From Cellvibrionales bacterium (GTDB lineage Bacteria > Pseudomonadota > Gammaproteobacteria > Pseudomonadales > UBA7434): a stretch of DNA of 11,131 bases. A program made the translations under genes and the position numbers. Location of the stretch: NCBI GenBank assembly GCA_018668095.1, contig JABIQF010000082.1, positions 1-11,131 of the forward strand, read 5' to 3'. The notes beneath the pieces were generated by a model. That model ran no database searches, had not been told where the DNA came from, and worked only from the letters and a program-made list of their open reading frames with translations. This document shows, piece by piece, positions 1-6,472 of this stretch (positions are counted from its first letter, which is position 1; every line of letters starts with the position of its first letter).

Positions 1-44
1 AGTTAGGCAAAGCCTTTTTTTAAGTTAGGTAAAGCCTTTTTTTA
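1..44. repeat. 22-bp tandem repeat, two copies, each a small terminator-like unit
   Basis: Two adjacent 22-bp copies (1-22 and 23-44) differ at one base, C8 versus T30. Each contains AGGC or AGGT, then AAA, then GCCT, then seven T. In RNA this gives a 4-bp stem (a G-U wobble in copy 2), a 3-nt loop and a U-tract. They may be duplicated weak terminators of the gene upstream of the window, which in many gammaproteobacteria is yebC; that gene is not visible. The stem is too short to be confident of termination. Confidence 0.6.
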
Positions 45-71
45 TGTGTCTAAACCGAAGTATAAGAATGC

Positions 72-102
72 TTGGTGCAAATCCTAAATAGCTGGGTATA
101 AT
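72..102 (+). promoter_or_regulatory. candidate promoter for ruvC
   Basis: A perfect -10 hexamer TATAAT lies at 97-102. The best -35 is TTGGTG at 72-77, with a long 19-bp spacer. Transcription would begin near 109, about 48 bases before the ruvC start. A degenerate LexA-like CTG-N10-CAT (92-107) overlaps the -10. Inferred from motif match only. Confidence 0.4.
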
Positions 103-156
103 CACATGTGTTTTATTGATTAAGCAGGTATCTTTTTTAGTGATGAGTATCATCTT

Positions 157-642
157 TTGACGATTATTTTAGGTATTGATCCGGGTTCTCGAGTCACCGG
201 TTATGGGCTTATCGTTGCCGATAAAGGCCAACCAAAATACCTTGCTAGTGGTTGTATTCGTATGCCAACGGGCGAGATGTCTGCACGTTTATTAACCATT
301 AACCAGAGCGTTGCTGAATTAATAAACCAGTATGCGCCAGATCAAGCAGCAATAGAGCAAGTGTTTGTGGGTAAAAGCGCAAGTTCGGCGCTTAAACTAG
401 GGCATGCAAGGGGTGCTGCGATGTTGGCTATAGCGGCGGCAGATATTCCTCTGGGTGAATATGCGCCAAGATCCATTAAACAAGCGGTTGCCGGCACAGG
501 TGCGGCCGATAAAATACAAGTACAAGATATGGTGGTTAAATTACTGCGTCTCAGTCAGTCGCCACCTTCTGATGCGGCAGATGCACTTGCTGTAGCGCTA
601 TGTCACACTTACAGCGATAATCCTTATGCGCAAATTCGCTAA
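157..642 (+). CDS. ruvC: crossover junction endodeoxyribonuclease RuvC
   Basis: RuvC is the dimeric, metal-dependent resolvase that cuts Holliday junctions symmetrically, working with RuvAB in recombinational repair. The product has 161 residues (E. coli 173) and opens with the family signature ILGIDPGSRVTGYG. The four catalytic acids are present: D8, E67 (in AIEQVF), D139 and D142 (in SDAADALA). The protein ends soon after the last catalytic segment, so only the variable tail is shorter. The start is TTG at 157: the reading frame has a stop at 121-123 and no ATG or GTG in between, and the conserved strand begins three residues later. A weak GAG at 145-147 may serve as ribosome binding site. 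The ATG at 143 is in another frame and stops at once. Confidence 0.96.
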   Translation: MTIILGIDPGSRVTGYGLIVADKGQPKYLASGCIRMPTGEMSARLLTINQSVAELINQYAPDQAAIEQVFVGKSASSALKLGHARGAAMLAIAAADIPLGEYAPRSIKQAVAGTGAADKIQVQDMVVKLLRLSQSPPSDAADALAVALCHTYSDNPYAQIR

Positions 643-651
643 GCGCTACAG

Positions 652-714
652 TAGAAAAATACTTGGATAGAAAAAATTTAGCTAGAAAAATATTTAGATA
701 GAAAAACACTAAAA
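652..714. repeat. degenerate 16-bp tandem repeat between ruvC and ruvA
   Basis: Four head-to-tail units begin at 652, 668, 683 and 699, with lengths 16, 15, 16 and 16. Each starts TAGAAAAA and continues with an AT-rich half close to TATTTAGA. A further TAG follows at 715. The repeat fills most of the 129-bp gap between ruvC and ruvA. The gap holds no ORF, no convincing terminator and no CTG-N10-CAG LexA box. The function is unknown. It could be a slippage-generated expansion or a spacer that carries the ruvA promoter. Confidence 0.65.
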
Positions 715-771
715 TAGCAAAGCAGTTTTACGATACATTTTTTTCGCCCTTTAATATGATGATAGTAATGC

Positions 772-1392
772 ATGATTAGTTTCTTATCTGGCCATTTAGT
801 TGACAAAGCCGCGCCGATTTTAACCATTGACGTGAATGGTGTGGGCTATGAAGTCCAAGCATCCTTAAATACCTTTTCTGTTCTTCCTAAAACCGGTGAA
901 GCCATACGTTTGCTTACGCATTTTGTGGTAAGAGAAGATGCACAGTTACTTTATGGGTTTGCCGATGCCGCCGAACGACAATTATTTCGCACCTTAATCA
1001 AGGTGAACGGTGTGGGTCCAAAATTAGCCTTAGCAATATTGTCGGGAATGGATGCGGCCTCGTTTAGTCGCTGTGTACTAGCGGGTGATGTCGTTGCCTT
1101 AACCCGTTTGCCGGGTGTGGGTAAAAAAACGGCTGAGCGCTTAATTGTAGAAATGAAAGATCGCTTACGAGAATGGCACTTAGAAACAGCCAGTTTGTTA
1201 GAGGGTGATATTGATGGCCAGGATGCCGGTGTCAATCAGTCGGTGATGTTGGCGGAAGCCGAGAACGCACTGATTGCCTTAGGCTATAAACCCGTTGAGG
1301 CAAGTAAAGCATTGGCTAAGTTGGATTTATCGGCCATTGATAGTAGCGAAAGTGCTATTCGCGCCGCCTTAAAAACCATGCTGCAGCGTTAG
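772..1392 (+). CDS. ruvA: Holliday junction branch migration complex subunit RuvA
   Basis: RuvA binds the four-way junction as a tetramer and loads RuvB hexamers for branch migration. The 206 residues match the family length (E. coli 203). An N-terminal OB-fold domain spans about 1-63 and contains THFVVREDAQLLYGF, including the acidic-pin pair E55 and D56. Domain II has two helix-hairpin-helix motifs, VNGVGPK at 78-84 and LPGVGKKT at 113-120, followed by AERLIVEMKDR. A variable linker (about 135-157) leads to the small C-terminal domain III (158-206, with LIALGYKPVEA) that contacts RuvB. The start is ATG at 772; ATGs at 756, 759 and 768 are out of frame. No strong Shine-Dalgarno is visible. 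Only 14 bases separate it from ruvB, so the two are very likely co-transcribed. Confidence 0.97.
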   Translation: MISFLSGHLVDKAAPILTIDVNGVGYEVQASLNTFSVLPKTGEAIRLLTHFVVREDAQLLYGFADAAERQLFRTLIKVNGVGPKLALAILSGMDAASFSRCVLAGDVVALTRLPGVGKKTAERLIVEMKDRLREWHLETASLLEGDIDGQDAGVNQSVMLAEAENALIALGYKPVEASKALAKLDLSAIDSSESAIRAALKTMLQR

Positions 1393-1406
1393 TTTAGGAA
1401 TACGCC

Positions 1407-2420
1407 ATGATAGAAGCTGATCGAATTGTTGCCGGTGATGTTGCCGATGAAGAGTATCAACATGACCGCGCGCTGCGCCCTAAAATGTTGGCCGACTATA
1501 CTGGTCAGCCAGCCGTTTGTGAACAAATGGAAGTCTTTATAGGCGCTGCTCGCAATCGCAGTGAAGCCTTGGATCATACTTTGATTTTTGGTCCACCTGG
1601 TTTAGGCAAAACGACCTTGGCGCATATTATTGCCAATGAATTAAACGTTGAGCTACACACCACTTCAGGTCCTGTTTTAGAGCGACCGGGTGATTTAGCC
1701 GCGATGCTCACCAACCTCAGCAAAGATGATGTATTGTTTATTGATGAAATTCACCGTTTGAGTCCAGTGGTTGAAGAAGTGTTGTATCCAGCAATGGAAG
1801 ATTATCAGCTGGATATTATGATAGGTGAGGGGCCATCGGCACGCTCAATCAAATTAGATTTACCACCGTTTACATTGGTCGGTGCAACGACCAGAGCGGG
1901 TTCTCTAACATCTCCTCTTAGGGATCGATTTGGTATTGTTCAGCGCTTAGAGTTTTATGGCATGGATGATCTTAGCCATATTGTGACGCGAGCAGCTTCT
2001 TTGTTAGGGGTTGAAATTGAAAGTGACGGCGCGCGTGAAATTGCGCGTCGTTCACGCGGCACGCCGCGTATCGCTAATCGCTTGCTGCGACGAGTACGTG
2101 ACTTTGCTGACGTAAAGCATGATGGTGTAGTGACTGCAGCGGTTGCTGATGGTGCATTGAATGTTTTGAATATTGATCCGCAAGGCTTTGATCATATGGA
2201 TAGACGATTATTGTTGTCGATTATTGAAAAATTTGATGGCGGTCCAGTAGGCGTCGATAATTTAGCAGCAGCAATAAGTGAAGAGCGCGGCACCATAGAA
2301 GATGTGTTAGAGCCGTTTTTAATTCAGCAAGGGTTTATTCAGCGTACCCCGAGAGGTCGTATTGCCACTCGCCGCGCCTATGAACATTTTGGTTTGCCGG
2401 CTCCTCAGCGTGATGAGTAG
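1407..2420 (+). CDS. ruvB: Holliday junction branch migration helicase RuvB
   Basis: RuvB is the AAA+ ATPase motor of the RuvAB complex. It forms hexamers that pump duplex DNA out of the RuvA-bound junction. The 337 residues match the family (E. coli 336). Walker A is GPPGLGKTT at 62-70, Walker B is LFIDEIH at 110-116, sensor 1 lies in GATTRAG at 159-165, and the arginine finger is R174 in LRDRFG. A C-terminal winged helix covers about 260-330 and ends with RTPRGRIATRRAYEHFG. The start ATG at 1407 has an AGGA (1396-1399) seven bases upstream. The N-terminal 20 residues, before the conserved RALRPK, are acidic and variable as usual. A 40-bp gap with a hairpin separates it from ybgC. Confidence 0.98.
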   Translation: MIEADRIVAGDVADEEYQHDRALRPKMLADYTGQPAVCEQMEVFIGAARNRSEALDHTLIFGPPGLGKTTLAHIIANELNVELHTTSGPVLERPGDLAAMLTNLSKDDVLFIDEIHRLSPVVEEVLYPAMEDYQLDIMIGEGPSARSIKLDLPPFTLVGATTRAGSLTSPLRDRFGIVQRLEFYGMDDLSHIVTRAASLLGVEIESDGAREIARRSRGTPRIANRLLRRVRDFADVKHDGVVTAAVADGALNVLNIDPQGFDHMDRRLLLSIIEKFDGGPVGVDNLAAAISEERGTIEDVLEPFLIQQGFIQRTPRGRIATRRAYEHFGLPAPQRDE

Positions 2421-2447
2421 TGGCATTAGTATTAAAGATAATAGCCA
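2421..2447 (+). other. intercistronic hairpin between ruvB and ybgC
   Basis: Directly after the ruvB stop, TGGCATTA (2421-2428) can pair with TAAT-A-GCCA (2439-2447): eight base pairs, one bulged A and a 10-nt loop. There is no T-tract, so it does not look like an intrinsic terminator. It ends two bases before the ybgC Shine-Dalgarno (GAGAGG, 2449-2454) and could affect mRNA stability or ybgC translation. This is a prediction by eye. Confidence 0.35.
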
Positions 2448-2460
2448 AGAGAGGTAGTGG

Positions 2461-2880
2461 GTGTCATCTAACGTATCGACAGCAGCGGTAGAGATTGTTA
2501 TACCTGTACGTGTTTATATTGAAGACACCGATGCAGGCGGCATTGTCTATTACGTTAATTATCTTAAATTTATGGAGCGCGCTCGCACAGAGTTAATGCG
2601 CAGCTTAGGTTACGGTAAGGCAGCTATTTTTGCAGATGATTTAATGTTTGTTGTGCATTCATTAAATGCAAATTATCACGCATCAGCAACACTGGATGAT
2701 GAACTACAGGTCACAGCTAAAGTGACAAAAGTTGGCAAAGTCGCTGTCGTCTTTGAACAAACGATTAGTCGTGGTGACCAAGTGCTTTGCAGCGGCGAAG
2801 TAAAAGTGGCTTGCGTGCGACGAAGCAATCAAAAGCCTGCCAGTATGCCGTCACAGTTATTAGAGCAGTTACAGTTTTAG
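2461..2880 (+). CDS. ybgC: Tol-Pal-associated acyl-CoA thioesterase YbgC
   Basis: YbgC is a cytoplasmic hotdog-fold thioesterase of the 4-hydroxybenzoyl-CoA thioesterase-like family, encoded at the head of tol-pal operons. Its physiological acyl-CoA substrate is unsettled. The 139-residue product has the family block VRVYIEDTDAGG at 17-27, where D24 in DTD is the likely catalytic acid, followed by IVYYVNYLKFMERARTE. Many YbgC proteins have His after the VY of this block; here it is Tyr31. I believe Pseudomonas homologues share this, so loss of activity should not be assumed. The start is GTG at 2461 with a good GAGAGG (2449-2454) six bases upstream. The N-terminal 14 residues are variable. 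It is followed after 61 bp by tolQ. Confidence 0.93.
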   Translation: MSSNVSTAAVEIVIPVRVYIEDTDAGGIVYYVNYLKFMERARTELMRSLGYGKAAIFADDLMFVVHSLNANYHASATLDDELQVTAKVTKVGKVAVVFEQTISRGDQVLCSGEVKVACVRRSNQKPASMPSQLLEQLQF

Positions 2881-2941
2881 TATTAACGAAGAGCCATTAG
2901 GCTATTGTTTGAAAATCGTTTAATAAGGTAGGAGTTACAAC

Positions 2942-3634
2942 GTGGGTGAACCACTGTCAGTTTGGAGCTTAGTGCTCGAAGCCAGTTTATTAGTACAGCT
3001 AGTGATGCTGTCATTGATGTTAGCGTCGATTTTTTCATGGTCGATGATTCTGCAACGCGTGAGCGTATTTCGTCGTGCGCATCGTGATTTACTGGCATTT
3101 GAAGATGAGTTTTGGTCGGGTGTCGATTTGGGGCAACTTTACCGTGCCGGAACTAGCCGCGGAGAAACTGAATCGATAGAAGGCGTAGAGGCTATTTTTA
3201 GAGCCGGTTTTAAAGAGTTTTCTCGCTTGCGTCAGCAAGGCACTATCGATTCTGATGCCATTATGGCCGGTGCTGAGCGCGCCATGCGTGTTGCACTTGC
3301 TCGTGAAGAAGAGCACCTTGAACGTCATCTTCCGTTTTTGGCGAATGTGGGATCTGCCAGTCCTTATGTGGGTTTGTTTGGCACCGTTTGGGGTGTTATG
3401 GGTGCATTTCGTGGTTTGGCGAATACGCATCAGGCGACTTTGGCCTCGGTTGCGCCGGGTATTTCAGAAGCCTTAATCGCGACAGCCATGGGCTTGTTTG
3501 CAGCGATTCCTGCCGTTATTGCCTACAACCGATTCTCTGCTCGCGTCGAGATGCTTAGCAATCGCTATGAAAATTTTGCCGATGAATTTACCGGTATTTT
3601 GCATCGTCAAGTTCACACAATGCCTAAAGCATAA
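2942..3634 (+). CDS. tolQ: Tol-Pal system motor protein TolQ
   Basis: TolQ is the inner-membrane proton-channel subunit that, with TolR, energises TolA; it is homologous to ExbB and MotA. At 230 residues it equals E. coli TolQ. Three membrane segments are visible: about 15-38 (SLLVQLVMLSLMLAS), about 137-158 (PYVGLFGTVWGVMGAF) and about 170-194 (APGISEALIATAMGLFAAIPA). T148 and T181 match the conserved channel threonines. A cytoplasmic loop lies between the first two segments. The start is GTG at 2942 with a strong TAGGAG (2929-2934) seven bases upstream, and it gives the exact family length. It lies between ybgC and tolR, with 57 bp before tolR. Confidence 0.97.
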   Translation: MGEPLSVWSLVLEASLLVQLVMLSLMLASIFSWSMILQRVSVFRRAHRDLLAFEDEFWSGVDLGQLYRAGTSRGETESIEGVEAIFRAGFKEFSRLRQQGTIDSDAIMAGAERAMRVALAREEEHLERHLPFLANVGSASPYVGLFGTVWGVMGAFRGLANTHQATLASVAPGISEALIATAMGLFAAIPAVIAYNRFSARVEMLSNRYENFADEFTGILHRQVHTMPKA

Positions 3635-3691
3635 AGTTGAGTTTTCCCGTTTTTGTTTGCCAAGCTCTGTTCATAAAATGATGGTCATACG

Positions 3692-4111
3692 ATGACACGT
3701 AGAAAAAACAAGCGTAAGTTAATTGCCGAAATTAATGTAGTACCTTATGTGGATGTCACTTTAGTGCTGCTGATTGTTTTTATGGTGACCGCGCCTTTGT
3801 TAATGCAAGGTGTTGACGTTGAATTACCGCAGGCGCCATCGGCCCCGATAGATGAGCGGCTTGAAGAGCCATTAATTGTTTCTATTAAAGCGGACGGTAG
3901 TTTATATATTAATTTGGGCGGCAAGCCCGATAACGCGGTAGCTATGAATGCGGTGGTCGACCGTGTTAAAAAAATTCTACAACAAAAACCAAAAACGCCA
4001 GTATTGGTTTGGGGTGATAAAAAAATTCCTTATGGCGAAGTGGTTAAGCTGATGACGGCCTTACAAGGTGCCGGTGCATCCTCTGTTGGCTTGGTGACTG
4101 AAACACCATGA
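3692..4111 (+). CDS. tolR: Tol-Pal system motor protein TolR
   Basis: TolR is the ExbD-like partner of TolQ, with a short cytoplasmic N-terminus, one membrane helix and a periplasmic domain. The 139-residue product shows the basic start TRRKNKRK, then EINVVPYVDVTLVLLIVFMV. D21 is the conserved proton-carrying aspartate, at the start of the single helix (about 20-38). The periplasmic domain (about 45-139) begins VDVELPQAP and includes the typical VLVWGDKKIPYGEVVKLM. The start is ATG at 3692. A five-codon ORF (ATG at 3678) ends in TGA at 3693-3695, overlapping this ATG, so translational coupling is possible. No strong Shine-Dalgarno is seen. The TGA stop overlaps an ATG at 4108 that opens a micro-ORF. 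Confidence 0.96.
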   Translation: MTRRKNKRKLIAEINVVPYVDVTLVLLIVFMVTAPLLMQGVDVELPQAPSAPIDERLEEPLIVSIKADGSLYINLGGKPDNAVAMNAVVDRVKKILQQKPKTPVLVWGDKKIPYGEVVKLMTALQGAGASSVGLVTETP

Positions 4112-4149
4112 TTACGTTTTTGACGCTGTTTATTTGCTGGATGCTTTAA
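4108..4149 (+). other. 13-codon hydrophobic micro-ORF bridging tolR and tolA
   Basis: The ATG at 4108 overlaps the tolR TGA (ATGA arrangement). It opens a 13-codon ORF for MITFLTLFICWML, ending in TAA at 4147-4149, three bases before the tolA GTG. It fills nearly the whole 41-bp gap, so ribosomes leaving tolR could be handed to tolA. The peptide is strongly hydrophobic. An ORF this short can arise by chance, so expression is only a hypothesis. Confidence 0.25.
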
Positions 4150-4152
4150 CTC

Positions 4153-4866
4153 GTGGCTAACTCTCGTGGCTATTGGTTTCCAGTATTCATAACTGTTGCA
4201 ATGCATTTGGCGTTATTTTTTGTTTTGGCCAATGATTGGACGCCCCGTGCAAAACCATTACCCGTTATCGAGCCTATAAAAGCAGTACAGGCGACACTGG
4301 TGACGCTAAAAAAAGAAAAGCCTAAGCCTAAACCGGTAAAACCCAAGCTCAAACCTAAGCCGAAGCCTAAACCTAAACCGGTCGTTAAACCGAAGGTGGT
4401 TAAGCCGGCTGTTAAAGAGATACCCAAGCCTGATCCTGAAAAGCTTAAGCGCGAACAAGAGGCGCGAGAAAAAGCCGAGAAAGAGCAGCAGCGTAAAGCT
4501 GATGAGCAAGCGCTTGCCGCGATGCTTGATGGTGAAGATGCCGAGATGCAGGCAGATGATGATGCCAATATTATTGCGCAGTATACGGCGATGATTTCTC
4601 AACAAATGCATCAACGTTGGAAATTGCCACCTAGCGCTAGGCGCAATATGGTTGCCTTGGTTAAAATTCGCATGGTGCCGACCGGTGAAGTAGTGACGGT
4701 AACGGTTGCGCAAAGCAGTGGTAATGACGCCTTTGATCAATCGGCTATTTTGGCGGTAAAAAAAGCCGGCCGCTTTGCTTTTATGCAAGGTTTGCCTGGC
4801 CGTTTATTTGAAACACATTTTCGTGAATTCACTTTTCGATTTTCACCAGAGGATTTAAGGTTGTGA
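4153..4866 (+). CDS. tolA: Tol-Pal system protein TolA, short form with Lys-Pro linker
   Basis: TolA is anchored in the inner membrane by TolQR and spans the periplasm to reach TolB and Pal. The 237-residue product is much shorter than E. coli TolA (421). A single N-terminal helix (about 8-27) contains H18, matching the conserved transmembrane histidine. Residues about 54-93 form a Lys-Pro repeat linker (KPKPK type) like that of TonB. Residues 95-122 are charged and helical, in TolA style, followed by an acidic stretch (126-138). The C-terminal TolA/TonB-fold domain (about 140-237) has YTAMISQQMHQRWKLP, VKIRMVPTGEV and AFDQSAILAVKKAG. It lacks the cysteine pair of E. coli domain III. The start is GTG at 4153, just before the membrane helix. 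The stop (4864-4866) overlaps the tolB start. Confidence 0.93.
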   Translation: MANSRGYWFPVFITVAMHLALFFVLANDWTPRAKPLPVIEPIKAVQATLVTLKKEKPKPKPVKPKLKPKPKPKPKPVVKPKVVKPAVKEIPKPDPEKLKREQEAREKAEKEQQRKADEQALAAMLDGEDAEMQADDDANIIAQYTAMISQQMHQRWKLPPSARRNMVALVKIRMVPTGEVVTVTVAQSSGNDAFDQSAILAVKKAGRFAFMQGLPGRLFETHFREFTFRFSPEDLRL

Positions 4867-6164
4867 TGGGATTTTTTAAAGCAGTTGCCGTTGTCAGCGC
4901 TGTGATGTTTAGTCAGTTAGTGGCCGCAGATTTAGTGATTGAGGTAACCGATTGGGTTAAGGATCCGACCAAAATCGCGATTGTTCCGTTTCGTCATGAG
5001 GGCGCGGCTATTGATCAAGATATGGCGGCAGTGGTTGCAGCCGATTTAACCCGCAGTGGTCAGTTTGAGGCCTTGCCGCGTGATGCTATGTACAGTTCGC
5101 CGAGTGCTGCAGATGAGGTTCATTACCGAGATTGGCGCGCGTTGGGTGTCGATTACTTATTAATTGGCCGCTCACAAGCCACCAATAAAAGTGTGACTTT
5201 AGAGTACGAATTATTTGATGTGCATCGTCAAAAAAGTTTAATTAAAAGCCGTGTGGGTAACCGCAAAGGGGCAGAAAGGGCAGTTGCACATAAGGTCAGT
5301 GATTCTGTTTATCAGCGATTGACGGGTATTGCGGGCGCTTTTTCAACGCGTATGCTTTATGTATCGGTGAAAACGTCCCCAGCCAAAAATCAAAATACAC
5401 CTAAGCAAATGTATCAATTGATTCTTGCCGATGCCGATGGCGCTCGTGCTCGAGAAATTTTAAAAAGTAGTGAGCCGATTCTATCGCCTTCTTGGTCGCC
5501 CGACGGAAAACAAATTGCCTATGTTTCATTTGAGAGTTCGCGACCCGCTATTTATCGACAAGTGATTGCCACGGGTGAGCGAGAAAAGCTGACAAACTTT
5601 CGCGGTTTAAATAGTGCGCCTTCATGGTCGCCAGATGGTAAGCGCTTGGCTATGGTGCTATCCAAAGATGGCAACCCCGAATTGTATGTCATGGAAGTCG
5701 CTACACGAAAACTGCAACGTATTACTAAAAATTCGGCCATTGATACTGAGCCGAGTTGGATGCCAGATGGTAAATCTCTGATTTTTACTTCTGACCGTGG
5801 TGGTCGGCCACAAATTTATCGCGTTGATCTAAATGGCGGCGCAACCAAGCGTATTACTTATACGGGGGCGTACAATGCTAAGGCCAGTTTAATGGCCGAT
5901 GGCAAAAGTATGGTGATGGTCCATCGTGATGACAGTGGCTACCATATTGCTTGGCAAGAGTTGGCCACCGGCCGGTTAATTATTTTAACGGGCTCTTCTT
6001 TAGATGAGTCGCCGAGTCTTTCACCCAATGGCAGCATGTTGCTTTATGCGACAAAGTATCAGGGCCGTGGCGTATTGGCGGCAGTATCACTCGACGGTGG
6101 GGTTAGATTCCGATTGCCATCGCCCTCAAGTGATGTGCGTGAGCCAGCTTGGTCACCTAATTAA
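4866..6164 (+). CDS. tolB: Tol-Pal system beta-propeller protein TolB
   Basis: TolB is the periplasmic protein that docks on Pal and TolA to couple the energised TolA to the outer membrane. From ATG 4866 the product has 432 residues (E. coli 430). A Sec signal peptide covers 1-21, with likely cleavage after VAA. The N-terminal domain (about 22-160) includes IAIVPFRHEG and LGVDYLLIGR. The six-bladed propeller has TolB repeats SWSPDG at 209 and 253, SWMPDG at 297 and SLSPNG at 384, and closes with AWSP at the C-terminus. GTG at 4863 is in the same frame. I prefer ATG 4866 because it overlaps the tolA TGA by one base and sits five bases after AAGG (4857-4860). AGAGGA (4848-4853) would fit GTG 4863 instead, adding one Met. 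Confidence 0.97.
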   Translation: MGFFKAVAVVSAVMFSQLVAADLVIEVTDWVKDPTKIAIVPFRHEGAAIDQDMAAVVAADLTRSGQFEALPRDAMYSSPSAADEVHYRDWRALGVDYLLIGRSQATNKSVTLEYELFDVHRQKSLIKSRVGNRKGAERAVAHKVSDSVYQRLTGIAGAFSTRMLYVSVKTSPAKNQNTPKQMYQLILADADGARAREILKSSEPILSPSWSPDGKQIAYVSFESSRPAIYRQVIATGEREKLTNFRGLNSAPSWSPDGKRLAMVLSKDGNPELYVMEVATRKLQRITKNSAIDTEPSWMPDGKSLIFTSDRGGRPQIYRVDLNGGATKRITYTGAYNAKASLMADGKSMVMVHRDDSGYHIAWQELATGRLIILTGSSLDESPSLSPNGSMLLYATKYQGRGVLAAVSLDGGVRFRLPSPSSDVREPAWSPN

Positions 6165-6253
6165 AAAACAAAATGACGCTTTTCGATTTTTAAAGGTGTT
6201 TTCAATTGTCTATTTTTGATTCAGTTTTCATTTGGATGGATTCGAGTGATATC

Positions 6254-6280
6254 GCCCAAGTGTTCAATATTGGGCACTTG
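6254..6280 (+). other. two mutually exclusive hairpins in the tolB-pal gap
   Basis: GCCCAA (6254-6259) can pair with TTGGGC (6270-6275), loop 10 nt. Alternatively CAAGTG (6257-6262) can pair with CACTTG (6275-6280), loop 12 nt. Both stems are perfect 6-mers and share bases, so only one can form. No T-tract follows. It might be an mRNA processing or regulatory element between tolB and pal, or a protein-binding site. It was found by eye and has no known family. Confidence 0.35.
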
Positions 6281-6387
6281 TTAAGAGATAATGAGTCTAT
6301 TGGAGGCATATTGTAAAAAATGTGTCTCGTAGGTCCCATTTTTCGTGCCGTTTAAAAAAATGTTTGTAATACATGCCCTTTAGAGCA

Positions 6388-6415
6388 TTGCATGCCGAGA
6401 TAATCGCTTTACAAT
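6388..6415 (+). promoter_or_regulatory. candidate promoter for pal
   Basis: The -35-like TTGCAT (6388-6393) and -10 TACAAT (6410-6415) are 16 bp apart, which would give a transcript start near 6422. An alternative -10, GATAAT, lies at 6399-6404 but has no good -35. A separate pal promoter is plausible because the tolB-pal gap is about 300 bp, while earlier gaps in the operon are short. The rest of the gap (6165-6387) holds the hairpin pair at 6254-6280 and an 11-codon ORF at 6320-6355 of doubtful meaning. Confidence 0.3.
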
Positions 6416-6472
6416 GCAAGCCTTAATCATTTTATGCCGTTATCCATTCACACAACAGTGAGTACAATCGTG

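Noticed and set aside
951..1235. Reverse-strand ORF inside ruvA
   Set aside because: It lies wholly within a confidently identified gene and shows no family motif; it is a shadow of ruvA codon use.
2524..2562. YbgC active site loss (His to Tyr at residue 31)
   Set aside because: The catalytic-type Asp is kept, other hotdog thioesterases lack His here, and I believe Pseudomonas YbgC has the same Tyr. It is noted but not treated as a defect.
4170..4788. Two reverse-strand ORFs opposite tolA
   Set aside because: They arise from the Lys-Pro and Ala/Glu-rich coding repeats of tolA read backwards, giving low-complexity Leu/Gly/Phe/Arg strings.
6165..6215. Intrinsic terminator after tolB
   Set aside because: T-runs occur (for example 6186-6191) but no GC-containing stem precedes them.
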